A program made the position numbers and the translations under genes. A DNA stretch of 64,000 nucleotides, taken from Massilia niastensis DSM 21313 (GTDB lineage Bacteria > Pseudomonadota > Gammaproteobacteria > Burkholderiales > Burkholderiaceae_D). This document shows, piece by piece, positions 44,827-54,564 of this stretch. The first letter of the stretch is position 1. Every line of letters begins with the position of its first letter. The notes beneath the pieces were generated by a model. The model had not been told where the DNA came from. It worked only from the letters and a program-made list of their open reading frames with translations, and did no database searches. The stretch covers positions 88,064 through 152,063 of the forward strand of contig NZ_KB908082.1 of NCBI RefSeq assembly GCF_000382345.1, written 5' to 3'.

Positions 44827-45942
44827 ATGAAAAAAGCGCTGATCACAGGGGTAACCGGCCAGGACGGCTCCTACCTTGCGGAACTGCTGCTCGAGAAGGG
44901 GTACGAGGTGCACGGCATCAAGCGCCGCGCCTCCCTGTTCAACACCGACCGCATCGACCACATCTACCAGGATCCGCATGCGGACAATCCGCGCCTGGTC
45001 CTGCACTACGGCGACCTGACCGACACCTCGAACCTGACCCGCATCGTGCAGCAGGTCCAGCCCGACGAGGTGTACAACCTGGGGGCGATGAGCCATGTCG
45101 CGGTGTCCTTCGAATCCCCGGAGTACACCGCCGATGTCGACGCCCTCGGCACCCTGCGCCTGCTGGAAGCGATCCGCTTCCTCGGGCTCGAGAAGAAGAC
45201 CCGCTTCTACCAGGCCTCGACCTCGGAACTGTATGGCCTGGTGCAGGAAACCCCGCAGCGCGAGACCACGCCGTTCTACCCGCGCAGTCCCTATGCCGTG
45301 GCCAAGCTGTACGCCTACTGGATCACGGTGAACTACCGCGAAGCCTATGGCATGTATGCCTGCAACGGCATCCTGTTCAACCATGAATCCCCGCGCCGCG
45401 GCGAGACCTTCGTCACCCGCAAGATCACGCGCGCGCTGGCCAACATCGCGCAGGGCCTGGAGCGGCAGCTCTACCTCGGCAACCTGGATGCGCTGCGCGA
45501 CTGGGGCCATGCGCGCGACTACGTGCACATGCAGTGGCTGATGCTGCAGCAGGACCAGCCGGAAGACTTCGTGATCGCCACCGGCCGCCAGTACTCGGTG
45601 CGCCATTTCGTCGAAGTCGCCGCGCGCGAGCTCGGCATCGAGCTGGCCTGGCAGGGCGAGGGCGTGCAGGAGCGCGCGGTGGTGTCGCGCATCGAAGGCG
45701 AGCGGGCGCCGGGCGTCGCGCTCGGCCAGCCGGTGGTGGCGATCGACCCGCAGTACTTCCGCCCGACCGAAGTCGAGACCCTGCTGGGCGACCCGGGCCG
45801 CGCGCGCGAGCGCCTCGGATGGGAACCGCAGACCAGTTTTGAAGCGATGGTGCACGAAATGGTGGCGCACGACCTGGAAACGGCGCGTCGCCACAAGCTG
45901 CTCCAATCGCATGGCTACAACGTTGCACTTTCTTTGGAGTAA
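44827..45942 (+). CDS. gmd: GDP-mannose 4,6-dehydratase
   Basis: 371 residues. Converts GDP-mannose to GDP-4-keto-6-deoxymannose. Rossmann motif [10 protein letters not shown] at 8-17, catalytic YAVAK (Tyr156/Lys160), plus [16 protein letters not shown] and [16 protein letters not shown], all diagnostic. First gene of the segment behind the sigma54-like promoter; the start of fcl follows after 2 bases. Confidence 0.97.
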   Translation: MKKALITGVTGQDGSYLAELLLEKGYEVHGIKRRASLFNTDRIDHIYQDPHADNPRLVLHYGDLTDTSNLTRIVQQVQPDEVYNLGAMSHVAVSFESPEYTADVDALGTLRLLEAIRFLGLEKKTRFYQASTSELYGLVQETPQRETTPFYPRSPYAVAKLYAYWITVNYREAYGMYACNGILFNHESPRRGETFVTRKITRALANIAQGLERQLYLGNLDALRDWGHARDYVHMQWLMLQQDQPEDFVIATGRQYSVRHFVEVAARELGIELAWQGEGVQERAVVSRIEGERAPGVALGQPVVAIDPQYFRPTEVETLLGDPGRARERLGWEPQTSFEAMVHEMVAHDLETARRHKLLQSHGYNVALSLE

Positions 45943-45944
45943 AC

Positions 45945-46931
45945 GTGTCGAATACAACGCAGCCCCGCATCTACGTCGCCGGCCATCGCGGCCTGGTCGG
46001 CTCGGCCATCGTGCGCGCCCTGCGCGCCCAGGGCCACACCAGCATCGTCACCCGCACCCATGCCGAACTGGAACTCACCGACCAGGCCCAGGTGCGCGCA
46101 TTCTTCCAGTCCGAGCAGATCGACCAGGTCTACCTGGCGGCGGCCAAGGTGGGCGGCATCCACGCCAACAACACCTATCCGGCGGACTTCATCTACGACA
46201 ACATGATGGTGCAGGCGAATGTCGTGCACGAAGCCTGGAAGGCGGGCGTCCACAAGCTGCTGTTCCTCGGTTCCTCGTGCATCTATCCGCGCCTGGCGGC
46301 CCAGCCGATCCGCGAGGAATACCTGATGAACGGCATCCTCGAGCCGACCAACGAACCGTATGCGATGGCCAAGATCGCGGGCATCAAGCTGTGCGAGAGC
46401 TACAACCGCCAGTACGGCACCGACTACCGCAGCGTGATGCCGACCAACCTCTACGGGCCGGGCGACAACTACCACCCCGAGAACAGCCACGTGATCCCGG
46501 CGCTGCTGCGCCGCTTCCACGAGGCCAAGATGGGCGGCGCGCCCGAGGTGGTGATCTGGGGCAGCGGCAAGCCGATGCGCGAGTTCCTCTACGTCGACGA
46601 CATGGCCGCCGCCAGCGTCTACGTGATGGACCTGCCGCACGAGACCTATGCGGCGAACACCGATCCCATGCATTCGCACATCAACGTCGGCACCGGCCAG
46701 GACGTCACGATCGCCGAGCTGGCGCGCCTGGTGGGCGAGACCGTCGGCTACCGCGGCCGCATCGTGTTCGACGCCAGCAAGCCGGACGGCACGCCGCGCA
46801 AGCTGCTCGACGTCTCCAAGCTCAGCGCGCTGGGCTGGCGCGCCAGCATGCCGCTCGCCGACGGCCTGCGCCGGGCGTACGCGGCCTATCTCAAGCAACA
46901 GGAGGAGGAGCCCGTGATGGCGGTGGCCTGA
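45945..46931 (+). CDS. fcl: GDP-L-fucose synthase
   Basis: 328 residues from GTG 45945 with GGAG upstream. Epimerase/reductase that makes GDP-L-fucose from the Gmd product. [11 protein letters not shown]-terminal motif, YAMAK (Tyr139/Lys143), SSCIYPR and [21 protein letters not shown]. Its presence predicts fucose in the exopolysaccharide. The 238 bases after it hold no gene, but could carry a second promoter for epsD onward. Confidence 0.96.
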   Translation: MSNTTQPRIYVAGHRGLVGSAIVRALRAQGHTSIVTRTHAELELTDQAQVRAFFQSEQIDQVYLAAAKVGGIHANNTYPADFIYDNMMVQANVVHEAWKAGVHKLLFLGSSCIYPRLAAQPIREEYLMNGILEPTNEPYAMAKIAGIKLCESYNRQYGTDYRSVMPTNLYGPGDNYHPENSHVIPALLRRFHEAKMGGAPEVVIWGSGKPMREFLYVDDMAAASVYVMDLPHETYAANTDPMHSHINVGTGQDVTIAELARLVGETVGYRGRIVFDASKPDGTPRKLLDVSKLSALGWRASMPLADGLRRAYAAYLKQQEEEPVMAVA

Positions 46932-47169
46932 GCGGGTCGGGAGCGCCTGGCAAGATCCGCAGGGCAGGGCGCATCGTCGAAGACAGTACGCTGGTACGGC
47001 GAGACGAATGCAAGGCCGCCATGGGGGTTTTGTCAGGCGCTCTAGGGTGAGTGTTAATTGACGAACAGAGATCGAATCGTGCGCCTCCCAGAATGGATGA
47101 GTCCTGACCGGGGACGGGTCATGAATAACCAGGGGTGGACTTGCCGCCCTTAACGTCGAGGAAACTATC

Positions 47170-48216
47170 TTGAAAACCTTCCACTTGGCAGCCGAGCAAT
47201 CGTCTTCCCCATCCACTCCGAAGCGCGCGCTGTGCGCCGCGCTGGTACTGGCCGCCGTCGCCCTGGCGGGCTGCGGCGACAAGCCGAAGGACGCCAAACC
47301 CGGCCAGGCGCTCGCCAGCGTCAACGGCGAGGAAATCACGGTGCTGCAGCTGAACGAGGAAATGCAGCGCGCCGGCGTGCCGGCCGCGCAGCAGCAGGTG
47401 GCCAGCAAGCAGCTGCTGCAGGCGCTGATCGACCGCCAGCTGCTGGAAAACGAAGCGGCCAAGGAAAAGATCGACCGCGACCCGAAGGTCATGCAGGCCA
47501 TCGAGCGCGCCCGTTCCCTGATCATCGCCCAGGCCTACATGCAGAAGCGCATCGGCGAGGTGGCGCGCCCGACCCCGGCCGAGGTCGAGGATTACTTCAA
47601 CAAGAACCCGCAGTTCTTCGCCAACCGCAAGCAGTTCAGCATGAACCAGCTGGTCATCCCGGCCAGCGCCCTGACGCCGGACCTGCGCAAGGCCGTCGAC
47701 AGCGCCAAGTCGCTCGAGGAAGTCGCGGTGATGCTCGATGCGCGCAAGATCCAGTACGGCCGCGCCCAGGTCACGCGCAGCACCGCCGACCTGAATCCGC
47801 AGCTGTCGTCCAAGCTGCTGTCGATGCCGAAAGGCCAGCTGTTCGCGGTCCAGGAAGGCGCGCGCGCGATGCTGATCTCGATCGCCGACGTGCGCGACGC
47901 GCCGGTCACCCTGGCGATCGCCGCGCCGCAGATTTCCCAGTACCTGAGCAACCGGAAGAACAAGGAGCTGGCCCAGGCCGAGATCCAGCGCCTGCGCTCG
48001 ACCGCCAAGATCGACTACCTGAACAAGGACATGGCGCCGAGCGGCAACACGCCGGCGGGCACCCAGACGCCGACCGCCGTGGCCGAGGCGCCGGGCGCCG
48101 CCGGCATGCCGGCCGCCGCCGCGCCGGGCACCGGTTCGGTGGCGCCGGCCGAGGCGCCTGCCAACGGCAACACCGACGAGGCCGCGGTCAGCCGCGGCGT
48201 CGCCGGCCTGAAATAA
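47170..48216 (+). CDS. epsD: EpsD-family peptidyl-prolyl cis-trans isomerase lipoprotein
   Basis: 348 residues from TTG 47170, preceded by GAGGAAA. Lipobox LAGC with Cys35 after a signal sequence that has an unusually long N-terminal part. SurA-like N-terminal helical region (LNEEMQRAGVPAAQQQVASKQ) and a parvulin-type C-terminal part, then an Ala/Pro/Thr-rich tail. EpsD proteins are specific to exosortase EPS loci and presumably fold export proteins such as EpsL. Confidence 0.87.
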   Translation: MKTFHLAAEQSSSPSTPKRALCAALVLAAVALAGCGDKPKDAKPGQALASVNGEEITVLQLNEEMQRAGVPAAQQQVASKQLLQALIDRQLLENEAAKEKIDRDPKVMQAIERARSLIIAQAYMQKRIGEVARPTPAEVEDYFNKNPQFFANRKQFSMNQLVIPASALTPDLRKAVDSAKSLEEVAVMLDARKIQYGRAQVTRSTADLNPQLSSKLLSMPKGQLFAVQEGARAMLISIADVRDAPVTLAIAAPQISQYLSNRKNKELAQAEIQRLRSTAKIDYLNKDMAPSGNTPAGTQTPTAVAEAPGAAGMPAAAAPGTGSVAPAEAPANGNTDEAAVSRGVAGLK

Positions 48217-48258
48217 GCAAGCCTCACCTGACCGACAACTGATTCTTAAGGAGCAATC

Positions 48259-49047
48259 ATGAAACGATTCGTGAAGTGGATGATGGCCGCCGCCCTCGTG
48301 TTGACGGCGGGCCTCGCCGGCGCCGCCGAGGTGCTGCTGGGGCCGGGCGACGTGGTCAAGCTGTCCGTGTACGGCAGCCCCGACCTGTCGATCGAGACCC
48401 GCGTGAGCGACAGCGGCAACATCACCTTCCCGCTGCTGGGTCAGGTGGCGGTGGGCGGCCTGCCGGTGGCGGCGGCCGAGAAGAAGATCGGCGACATGCT
48501 GGAGAAGGGCGGCTACCTGAAGAAGGCCCAGGTCAACATGCTGGTGACCACCCTGGCCAGCCAGCAGGTGTCGGTGCTGGGCTATGTGAACCGTCCGGGC
48601 CGCTACGCGGTCGAGGGGCGCCGCAAGGTGCTCGACCTGCTGGCGCTGGCCGGCGGCATCCATGGCGACGGCGGCGACACCATCCACCTGGTGCGCACCC
48701 GTAACGGCAACACCAGCCGCGAATCCATCGACGTGGTCGAGATGGTGCGCAAGGGCGAGCTGAACAAGGATTACGAAGTGGCCGGCGGCGACATCATCTA
48801 TGTCGAACGCGCCCCGCGCGCCTACGTGACCGGCGAAGTGACCCGTCCGGGGCCGTTCCGCCTCGAACGCGGCATGACCGTGCAGCAGGCGGTCTCGGCT
48901 GGCGGCGGCCTCAGCGCCCGCGGCAGCAACAACGGCATGAAGATCACCCGCCGCGATGCCGGCGGCAATCCGGTGACCGTCGACGTCAAGGCCAACGATC
49001 CGGTCCAGGTCGACGACGTGATCGTGGTCCGCGAGAGCTGGTTCTAA
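48259..49047 (+). CDS. epsE: polysaccharide export protein EpsE (Wza-like)
   Basis: 262 residues, signal peptide ending LAGA with no lipobox cysteine. Polysaccharide-export domain at 24-105 (LGPGDVVKLSVYGSPDLS) followed by two SLBB domains (VSVLGYVNRPGRYAVEG and AYVTGEVTRPGPFRLERG). Forms the periplasmic and outer membrane channel for the chain. It may need EpsL as its outer-membrane part, since the C-terminal amphipathic helix of Wza is absent. Confidence 0.92.
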   Translation: MKRFVKWMMAAALVLTAGLAGAAEVLLGPGDVVKLSVYGSPDLSIETRVSDSGNITFPLLGQVAVGGLPVAAAEKKIGDMLEKGGYLKKAQVNMLVTTLASQQVSVLGYVNRPGRYAVEGRRKVLDLLALAGGIHGDGGDTIHLVRTRNGNTSRESIDVVEMVRKGELNKDYEVAGGDIIYVERAPRAYVTGEVTRPGPFRLERGMTVQQAVSAGGGLSARGSNNGMKITRRDAGGNPVTVDVKANDPVQVDDVIVVRESWF

Positions 49048-49098
49048 GGTTCCGGCGCGCCGGTTTCCGTTCACCCCCGTTGTTGAAGAGGTTAGGCC

Positions 49099-50508
49099 AT
49101 GAACGTACATCAATTCCTGCTGATCTTGCTTGCTAGGAAGAAGATCATCCTGTCGACCCTGTTGGTCACGGTGCTGCTGGCGCTGGGCTGGAGCCTGGTG
49201 CAGCAAAAGACCTATACGGCGACCGCGTCCGTGCTGCTGAACTACAAGGGGGTGGATCCGCTGACCGGCCTGACCATGCCGGGCCAGCTGATGCCCGGCT
49301 ACATGGCCACCCAGATGGACATCATCGGCAGCAAGAACGTGGCCCTGCGCGTGGTCGATTCGCTGCGCCTGGCCAGCAGCCCGGCGGTCGCCAAGCAGTT
49401 CCAGGAGGCGACCGAGGGCCGCGGCACGGTGCGCGACTGGCTCGCCGACCTGCTGCTGAAGAAGCTCGAGATCATGCCGTCGCGCGAATCGAGCGTGGTC
49501 GAGATCAGCTTCAAGGGCGCCGATCCGGCGTTCGCGGCGGCGGTGGCCAACGCCTTCGCCGATGAATACCAGAAGATCAGCGTGCAGCTCAAGACCGAGC
49601 CGGCCAAGAAGGCCTCGAGCTACTTCAACGAGCAGACCAAGCAGCTGCGCGACAACCTCGAGGCGGCCCAGGCGCGCCTCTCGAAATACCAGCAGGAGAA
49701 GGGCATCGTCAGCCTCGACAACAACCGCGTCGACATCGAGCTGTCGCGCCTGAACGACCTGTCGGCCCAGCTGGTGGTGGCCCAGACCGCGGCGATGGAA
49801 GGCAGCTCGCGCGAACGCATGGCCGGCGGCGCCGTCAATTCGCCGGACGTGGCCAACAATGCCCTGATCCAGAACCTGCGCGTGCAGATGGCGAGCGCCG
49901 AGACCAAGCTGGCCGAAGCCGGCTCGCGCTTCGGCCGCAACCACCCGCAATACCTGTCCGCCAAGGCCGAGGTCGACAAGCTGCGCGCCGAACTCAACGC
50001 CGCCGTCGGCACCGTCTCGAAGAGCGTCGGCGCCAACGCCCAGGTGCTGCGCCAGCGCGAGGCCGAGCTGCGCTCGGAACTGGCGGCCCAGAAGGCGCGC
50101 GTGCTGGAACTGAACCGCACCCGCGACGAACTGGGCGTGATGCTGAAGGATCTCGACAGCGCCCAGCGCGCCTTCGACTCGGCCAGCCAGCGCTTCTCGC
50201 AGACCCGCATCGAAGCCCACTCCGAGCAGTCCGACATCTCGGTGCTGAACCCGGCGGTGGCGCCGACCGAGCCGTCCGGCCCGCGCGTGCTGCTCAATAC
50301 CCTGGTCTCGATCCTGCTGGGCACCATCCTGGGCGTCGGCCTGGCACTGCTGCTCGAACTGCTGAACCGTCCGGTGCGCTCGCCGAGCGATGTCAAGGAC
50401 ATGCTGGGCATCCCGGTGCTCGGCACCATCGAATGGCGCCCGGCGCGCGCACGCAGCGGCGGACTCCGTTCGCTGATGACGCCGCGCCGCCTGCTGCGAC
50501 TGAACTAA
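49099..50508 (+). CDS. epsF: chain length determinant protein EpsF (Wzz-type)
   Basis: 469 residues. Wzz domain with membrane spans near 16-36 and 398-420 enclosing a long periplasmic coiled coil (YFNEQTKQLRDNLEAAQARLSKYQQ). Sets polymer length with the kinase-like EpsG. The cytoplasmic tail ends soon after VLGTIEWRPARA and has no fused kinase, typical when epsG is separate as here, 15 bases downstream. Confidence 0.92.
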   Translation: MNVHQFLLILLARKKIILSTLLVTVLLALGWSLVQQKTYTATASVLLNYKGVDPLTGLTMPGQLMPGYMATQMDIIGSKNVALRVVDSLRLASSPAVAKQFQEATEGRGTVRDWLADLLLKKLEIMPSRESSVVEISFKGADPAFAAAVANAFADEYQKISVQLKTEPAKKASSYFNEQTKQLRDNLEAAQARLSKYQQEKGIVSLDNNRVDIELSRLNDLSAQLVVAQTAAMEGSSRERMAGGAVNSPDVANNALIQNLRVQMASAETKLAEAGSRFGRNHPQYLSAKAEVDKLRAELNAAVGTVSKSVGANAQVLRQREAELRSELAAQKARVLELNRTRDELGVMLKDLDSAQRAFDSASQRFSQTRIEAHSEQSDISVLNPAVAPTEPSGPRVLLNTLVSILLGTILGVGLALLLELLNRPVRSPSDVKDMLGIPVLGTIEWRPARARSGGLRSLMTPRRLLRLN

Positions 50509-50523
50509 GGAGTAGACACCATC

Positions 50524-51393
50524 ATGAACTCGTCAGTGCTATCCGCATTGCCCACCGAACAGGGCGCCGATTCGAGCATGGGAGCGCTGTTGCTCGATTC
50601 CGGCAAGCTCACGCCTGAAAGCGCCGAACGCGTACTGCGCATGCAGAAGGACCTCGGGATCCGCTTCGGCGAAGCCGCGGTGCGGCTCGGCCTGGTGAGC
50701 GAGGAAGATATCCAGCAGGTGCTGGCGCGCCAGTTCGCCTATCCCTACCTGCAGAAGGGGCAGGCCAACCTGTCGCCCAAGCTGGTCGCCGCCTACGAGC
50801 CGTTCTCGCCCCAGGTCGAGGCGCTGCGCGCCATCCGCAGCCAGCTGATGCTGCGCTGGTTCGCCCGCGGCCGCCGTGCGCTGGCGATCGCCGGCGTGAC
50901 GCCGGACGACGGCGCCAGCCTGTTCGCGGCCAACCTGGCGGTGGTGTTCTCGCAGCTGGGCGAGCAGACCCTGCTGGTGGACGCCAACCTGCGCAGCCCG
51001 CGCCAGCAGGAGATGTTCGGGATCAAGCCGCGCCAGGGCCTGTCCGACCTGCTGGCCGGACGCGCCGACCTCGACGTGATCGCCAAGGTGCCGGCCTTCG
51101 TCGACCTGTCGGTGATGCCGGCCGGGACCCTGCCGCCGAACCCGCAGGAACTGCTGGCGCGCGAGGGCTTCCGCAACCTGAATACCCAGCTCGAGAGCCG
51201 CTACGACGTGGTGCTGTACGACTTGCCGCCCTTCCTGGCCGGCGCCGATGCGCTGGCCGTGGCCGGGCGCGCCGGCGGCGTGCTGCTGGTGGCCTGCAAG
51301 CACCGCACCCGGGTCGCGAACATCAGCCGCATGGCCGAGCAGATGGCCGAGGCGGGCGCCGAAGTGGTCGGCTCGGTGGTGGTGGAGTTCTGA
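50524..51393 (+). CDS. epsG: EpsG, BY-kinase-like chain-length partner with degenerate Walker A
   Basis: 289 residues. N-terminal about 80 residues resemble the MshEN/GspE N-terminal domain (LLLDSGKLTPESAERVLRMQ); the rest is a BY-kinase fold. The Walker A position reads GVTPDDGASLFAANLA (124-139), with Ala131 where the nucleotide-binding Lys should be. Walker A' is VDANLR rather than D-x-D, and there is no tyrosine cluster at the C-terminus. As I recall, EpsG relatives often have GEGRS, so this copy is one step further. It probably works as a structural partner of EpsF, not an active kinase. Confidence 0.87.
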   Translation: MNSSVLSALPTEQGADSSMGALLLDSGKLTPESAERVLRMQKDLGIRFGEAAVRLGLVSEEDIQQVLARQFAYPYLQKGQANLSPKLVAAYEPFSPQVEALRAIRSQLMLRWFARGRRALAIAGVTPDDGASLFAANLAVVFSQLGEQTLLVDANLRSPRQQEMFGIKPRQGLSDLLAGRADLDVIAKVPAFVDLSVMPAGTLPPNPQELLAREGFRNLNTQLESRYDVVLYDLPPFLAGADALAVAGRAGGVLLVACKHRTRVANISRMAEQMAEAGAEVVGSVVVEF

Positions 51394-51394
51394 G

Positions 51395-52348
51395 ATGGCG
51401 GCCCAGGTTCAATCCGGCCTGCCGGGACAGCCCGGCGGCATGCGCGACGCACTGCGGGGCGCGCTGTCCGAATGGTGGCCCGTCATCGCCGGCCTGGCGG
51501 CGCTGTTCGGCCCCACGTTCTACTTCCTGTTCACCGGCCCCTGGATCGGGGAAGAGCAGGGACACGGCCCGATCATCTTCTTCCTGGCGCTGTGGCTGAT
51601 CTACCGTAAATGGCCCGAGATGCTGGCCGCCACCCATCCGCCGGTGGCGAGCCGGGCCGGCTGGCCGGTGCTGGCGCTGGGCCTGGCGGTCCACCTGCTG
51701 GGCCGCTCGCAGAAGATCCTGATGTTCGAAGTCGGTTCGATCCTGCTGGTGCTGGCGGCGGTGCTGCTGCTCAAGCGCGGCTCGAAAGCCTTGCGCGTGC
51801 TGTGGTTCCCGTTCTTCTTCATGCTGTTCATGGTGCCGCTGCCGTCCGAACTCGTGGCCGCGGTGACGATGCCGATGAAGATGGCGGTGTCCTGGGCCAC
51901 CGAGCACCTGCTGTTCGCGGCCGGCTATCCGATCAGCCGCTCGGGCGTGGTGCTGCAGATCGGCCAGTACCAGCTGCTGGTGGCCGACGCCTGCGCCGGC
52001 CTGCAGACCCTGCTGACGCTGGAAGCGCTCGGCCTGTTCTACCTGAACCTGATGCGCCACCCTTCGGCGGTGCGCAACATCGGCCTGGCGATCCTGATCA
52101 TCCCGATCTCGTTCGCCGCCAACGTGATCCGCGTGATCACCCTGACCCTGATCACCTATTACTACGGCGACGCCGCCGGCCAGGGCTTCCTGCACGGTTT
52201 CGCGGGCATGGTGCTGTTCATCACGGCGCTGGTGCTGATCCTGGCGGTCGATTCGGCGCTGCAGTGGTACAGCAAGCGCCGCGCGGGTCCGGGCGGCCGT
52301 GGTCCGGGCGGCCAGGGCCCGGGCGGCGCCATGAAGGAGGCGACATGA
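51395..52348 (+). CDS. xrtB: exosortase B
   Basis: 317 residues from ATG 51395, 1 base after the epsG stop. About eight membrane segments. The transpeptidase-like triad is visible: Cys200 in ADACAGLQTL, Arg246 in AANVIRVITL, His267 in GFLHGFAGM. The B-type is recognised by its EpsI partner and EPS setting. A 25-residue Gly/Pro/Arg-rich tail (GPGG repeats) follows the last span. Sorts and anchors proteins with PEP-CTERM tails; none is encoded in this window. Confidence 0.94.
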   Translation: MAAQVQSGLPGQPGGMRDALRGALSEWWPVIAGLAALFGPTFYFLFTGPWIGEEQGHGPIIFFLALWLIYRKWPEMLAATHPPVASRAGWPVLALGLAVHLLGRSQKILMFEVGSILLVLAAVLLLKRGSKALRVLWFPFFFMLFMVPLPSELVAAVTMPMKMAVSWATEHLLFAAGYPISRSGVVLQIGQYQLLVADACAGLQTLLTLEALGLFYLNLMRHPSAVRNIGLAILIIPISFAANVIRVITLTLITYYYGDAAGQGFLHGFAGMVLFITALVLILAVDSALQWYSKRRAGPGGRGPGGQGPGGAMKEAT

Positions 52349-53085
52349 ACCGCCGTTTTGCAATCAGCCTGATCCTGGGCGCCGCGATGGCCGGCACCTC
52401 GGCCCTGACCGGGGCCCTGACCCCGAAGGCGCGGGTGCCCCAGGCCCACGAACAGTTCAGCCTGGAGCAGATGATCCCGACCCGCTTCGGCGAGTGGCGG
52501 CTCGATCCGGGCGTGGTGCCGCTGACCCCCGATCCGGAGCAGCAGAGCATGCTCGAAAAGATCTACGACCAGACCCTGTCGCGCACCTACATCAACCCGC
52601 AGGGCCAGCGCGTGATGCTGTCGATCGCCTATGGCGGCGACCAGAGCAAGTCGCTGCAGCTGCACCTGCCCGAGGTCTGCTACGTGGCCCAGGGCTTCGC
52701 CATGCTCAAGGAAAGCGAAGACGCCCTTGCCACCAGCTTCGGCGAGGTGCCGGTCAAGCGCCTGGTGGCGCGCCTGCACGAGCGCAACGAGCCGATCACC
52801 TACTGGATCACGATCGGCGACAAGGCCACCAAGAGCGGCATCCAGCAGAAGCTGCGCCGGCTCGCCTACGGCCTGTCGGGCGAGGTCCCGGACGGCATGC
52901 TGGTGCGGGTCTCGACCATCCAGGTCGACGAGCGCGCAGCCTACCGCGTCCAGGACCGCTTCGTGACCGACATGCTGGCGGTGCTGGCGCCGCGCGACCG
53001 TGCGCGCCTGGTCGGCGCGGGCACGGCGCCAGGCGCGGCGCAAGGGTCGGCCCACAACGCGGCGCCCGGCGCGAAGCAAGGCTGA
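52345..53085 (+). CDS. epsI: exosortase B-associated protein EpsI
   Basis: 246 residues; ATG overlaps the xrtB stop by 4 bases. N-terminal membrane anchor, then a periplasmic domain with the EpsI signature (LHLPEVCYVAQGFAML, one conserved Cys) and the WITIGDKATKSGIQQKL region. Some exosortases carry EpsI fused to the end, so the coupling fits direct contact. The end is an Ala/Gly-rich tail. Confidence 0.9.
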   Translation: MNRRFAISLILGAAMAGTSALTGALTPKARVPQAHEQFSLEQMIPTRFGEWRLDPGVVPLTPDPEQQSMLEKIYDQTLSRTYINPQGQRVMLSIAYGGDQSKSLQLHLPEVCYVAQGFAMLKESEDALATSFGEVPVKRLVARLHERNEPITYWITIGDKATKSGIQQKLRRLAYGLSGEVPDGMLVRVSTIQVDERAAYRVQDRFVTDMLAVLAPRDRARLVGAGTAPGAAQGSAHNAAPGAKQG

Positions 53086-53100
53086 CGGAGCGCCCCGACC

Positions 53101-54564
53101 ATGAACTCGATCCTGCCTTATATCTACTACTCGCTGCCGTGGGCCGCCGTGATCGGCCTGTCGGTGGCGATCGTCGCCGGGGTCGGGGTCGGCATGGTGT
53201 GGCCGCGCTTCCTGGTCTATCCCTACCTGTGCGTCTTCTTCTGGGTGAACTCGACCAGCTACGGCAGCCTGGCCGTGTTCGCGTCGCGCAGCATCTACAC
53301 CCGCGGTTCCGGCCTGCTGTATTTCGCCCTGATCCTGTGGTACGTGCTGGGCGCCTGGCTCTGCGCGCGCGTGTCCGCCTCGTTCCAGCGCTACCCAGCG
53401 CCGGCCTGCAACCTGCGGCCCTGGTTCCTGGGCTGGTTCGTGCTGCTGGCCGCGCACGTGGGCGTGGGCCTGGTGTCGGGCGTCGAACTGGCCGAGGCGC
53501 TGGCGCCCTCGGGCTTTTCCAACATCATCTGGATGGCGCCGCTGATCTCGCTGATGCTGCTGGCCTTCCGCACCCGCGAGCAGGTCATCGAGCTGACCCA
53601 CTTCATCCTGCTGGCGGGACTGGCGCGCGCGCTGTTCGGGCTGGGACGCTGGGCGGCCTTCGGCGGCGACCCGAACAACGTGTACGCGAACATGAACGCG
53701 ATCAAGATCCGGCTCACGTTCTTCGACATCAACGACAGCCTGCTGTGCACCGTCGCGTTCGCGATCGCCGCGGTCCACCTGTTCCAGGTCCACAAGACCG
53801 ACCGCCCGAAGTTCTGGCGCGGCATCGAGTGGGCGACCCTGGTCTCCACGGCGCTGTGCATCGTGCTGTCCTACCGGCGCTCGGCCTGGATCGGCTTCCT
53901 GCTGGCCTTCATGGTGATCATGTTCCGCTTCCCGGCGCGGCGCCGCCTGCAGCTGATGACGGCCGGCCTGCCGCTGGTCGGCGCGGCCCTGGCCTACGTC
54001 GGCATGCGCCGCATGGCGCAGACCAAGGGCGCCGGCGAGGGAGGGCTGGGCAGCCTGGTGTACGACATGCAGTCGCGCCGCTTCGGTCCCGAGAGCGAAC
54101 GGGTGCTCGAACTGAAGCTGGCGCTGGCCGACTTCCTGTCGCATCCCCTGACCGGCATCGGCTCCTGGGGCAGGTATAACGGCTACCAGTACATCTCGTG
54201 GCAGAACAACCCGGACGGCGGCCTGTTCCTGCACAGCGGCATCCTGCACATCGCGCTCAAGAGCGGCCTGGTGGGCACGGTGCTGCTGGCCGGCACGATC
54301 GGCGCCTTCATCCTGTTTTCCCGGCGCGCGCTGCGCAGCCTGCCGCCCGAACTGCTGGGACTGGGCGCGGCCGGCGTGGCCGGGGCCGCGTTCATGATCC
54401 CCGACCTGTTGATCGGCACCCCGTTCCCGCAGGTGCGCACCACCCAGATGCTGGCCTTCAGCCTGGCGCTGCCCTACCTGGCGATGGCGGTGAGCAAGAC
54501 CGCGCCGGTGGCGCGGCCGCTCGTCAAGCCGGTCGCCCCGCGTCCCCACCTGGTGCCGGCCTGA
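53101..54564 (+). CDS. O-antigen ligase/polymerase-like membrane protein
   Basis: 487 residues with about 11-12 membrane segments and one large periplasmic loop (about 320-385) holding RRFGPESERVLELKLALADFLSHPLTGIGSWG and the HSGILHIALKSGLVG block, the Wzy/WaaL-type arrangement. In an EPS locus it should polymerise repeat units. Lies between epsI and the flippase, ends overlapping by 1 base. The exact chemistry is inferred. Confidence 0.82.
   Translation: MNSILPYIYYSLPWAAVIGLSVAIVAGVGVGMVWPRFLVYPYLCVFFWVNSTSYGSLAVFASRSIYTRGSGLLYFALILWYVLGAWLCARVSASFQRYPAPACNLRPWFLGWFVLLAAHVGVGLVSGVELAEALAPSGFSNIIWMAPLISLMLLAFRTREQVIELTHFILLAGLARALFGLGRWAAFGGDPNNVYANMNAIKIRLTFFDINDSLLCTVAFAIAAVHLFQVHKTDRPKFWRGIEWATLVSTALCIVLSYRRSAWIGFLLAFMVIMFRFPARRRLQLMTAGLPLVGAALAYVGMRRMAQTKGAGEGGLGSLVYDMQSRRFGPESERVLELKLALADFLSHPLTGIGSWGRYNGYQYISWQNNPDGGLFLHSGILHIALKSGLVGTVLLAGTIGAFILFSRRALRSLPPELLGLGAAGVAGAAFMIPDLLIGTPFPQVRTTQMLAFSLALPYLAMAVSKTAPVARPLVKPVAPRPHLVPA

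Noticed and set aside
47119..50220. Minus-strand open frame of about 1030 codons
   Set aside because: Antisense to epsD, epsE and epsF, and shows the typical shadow composition without any domain.
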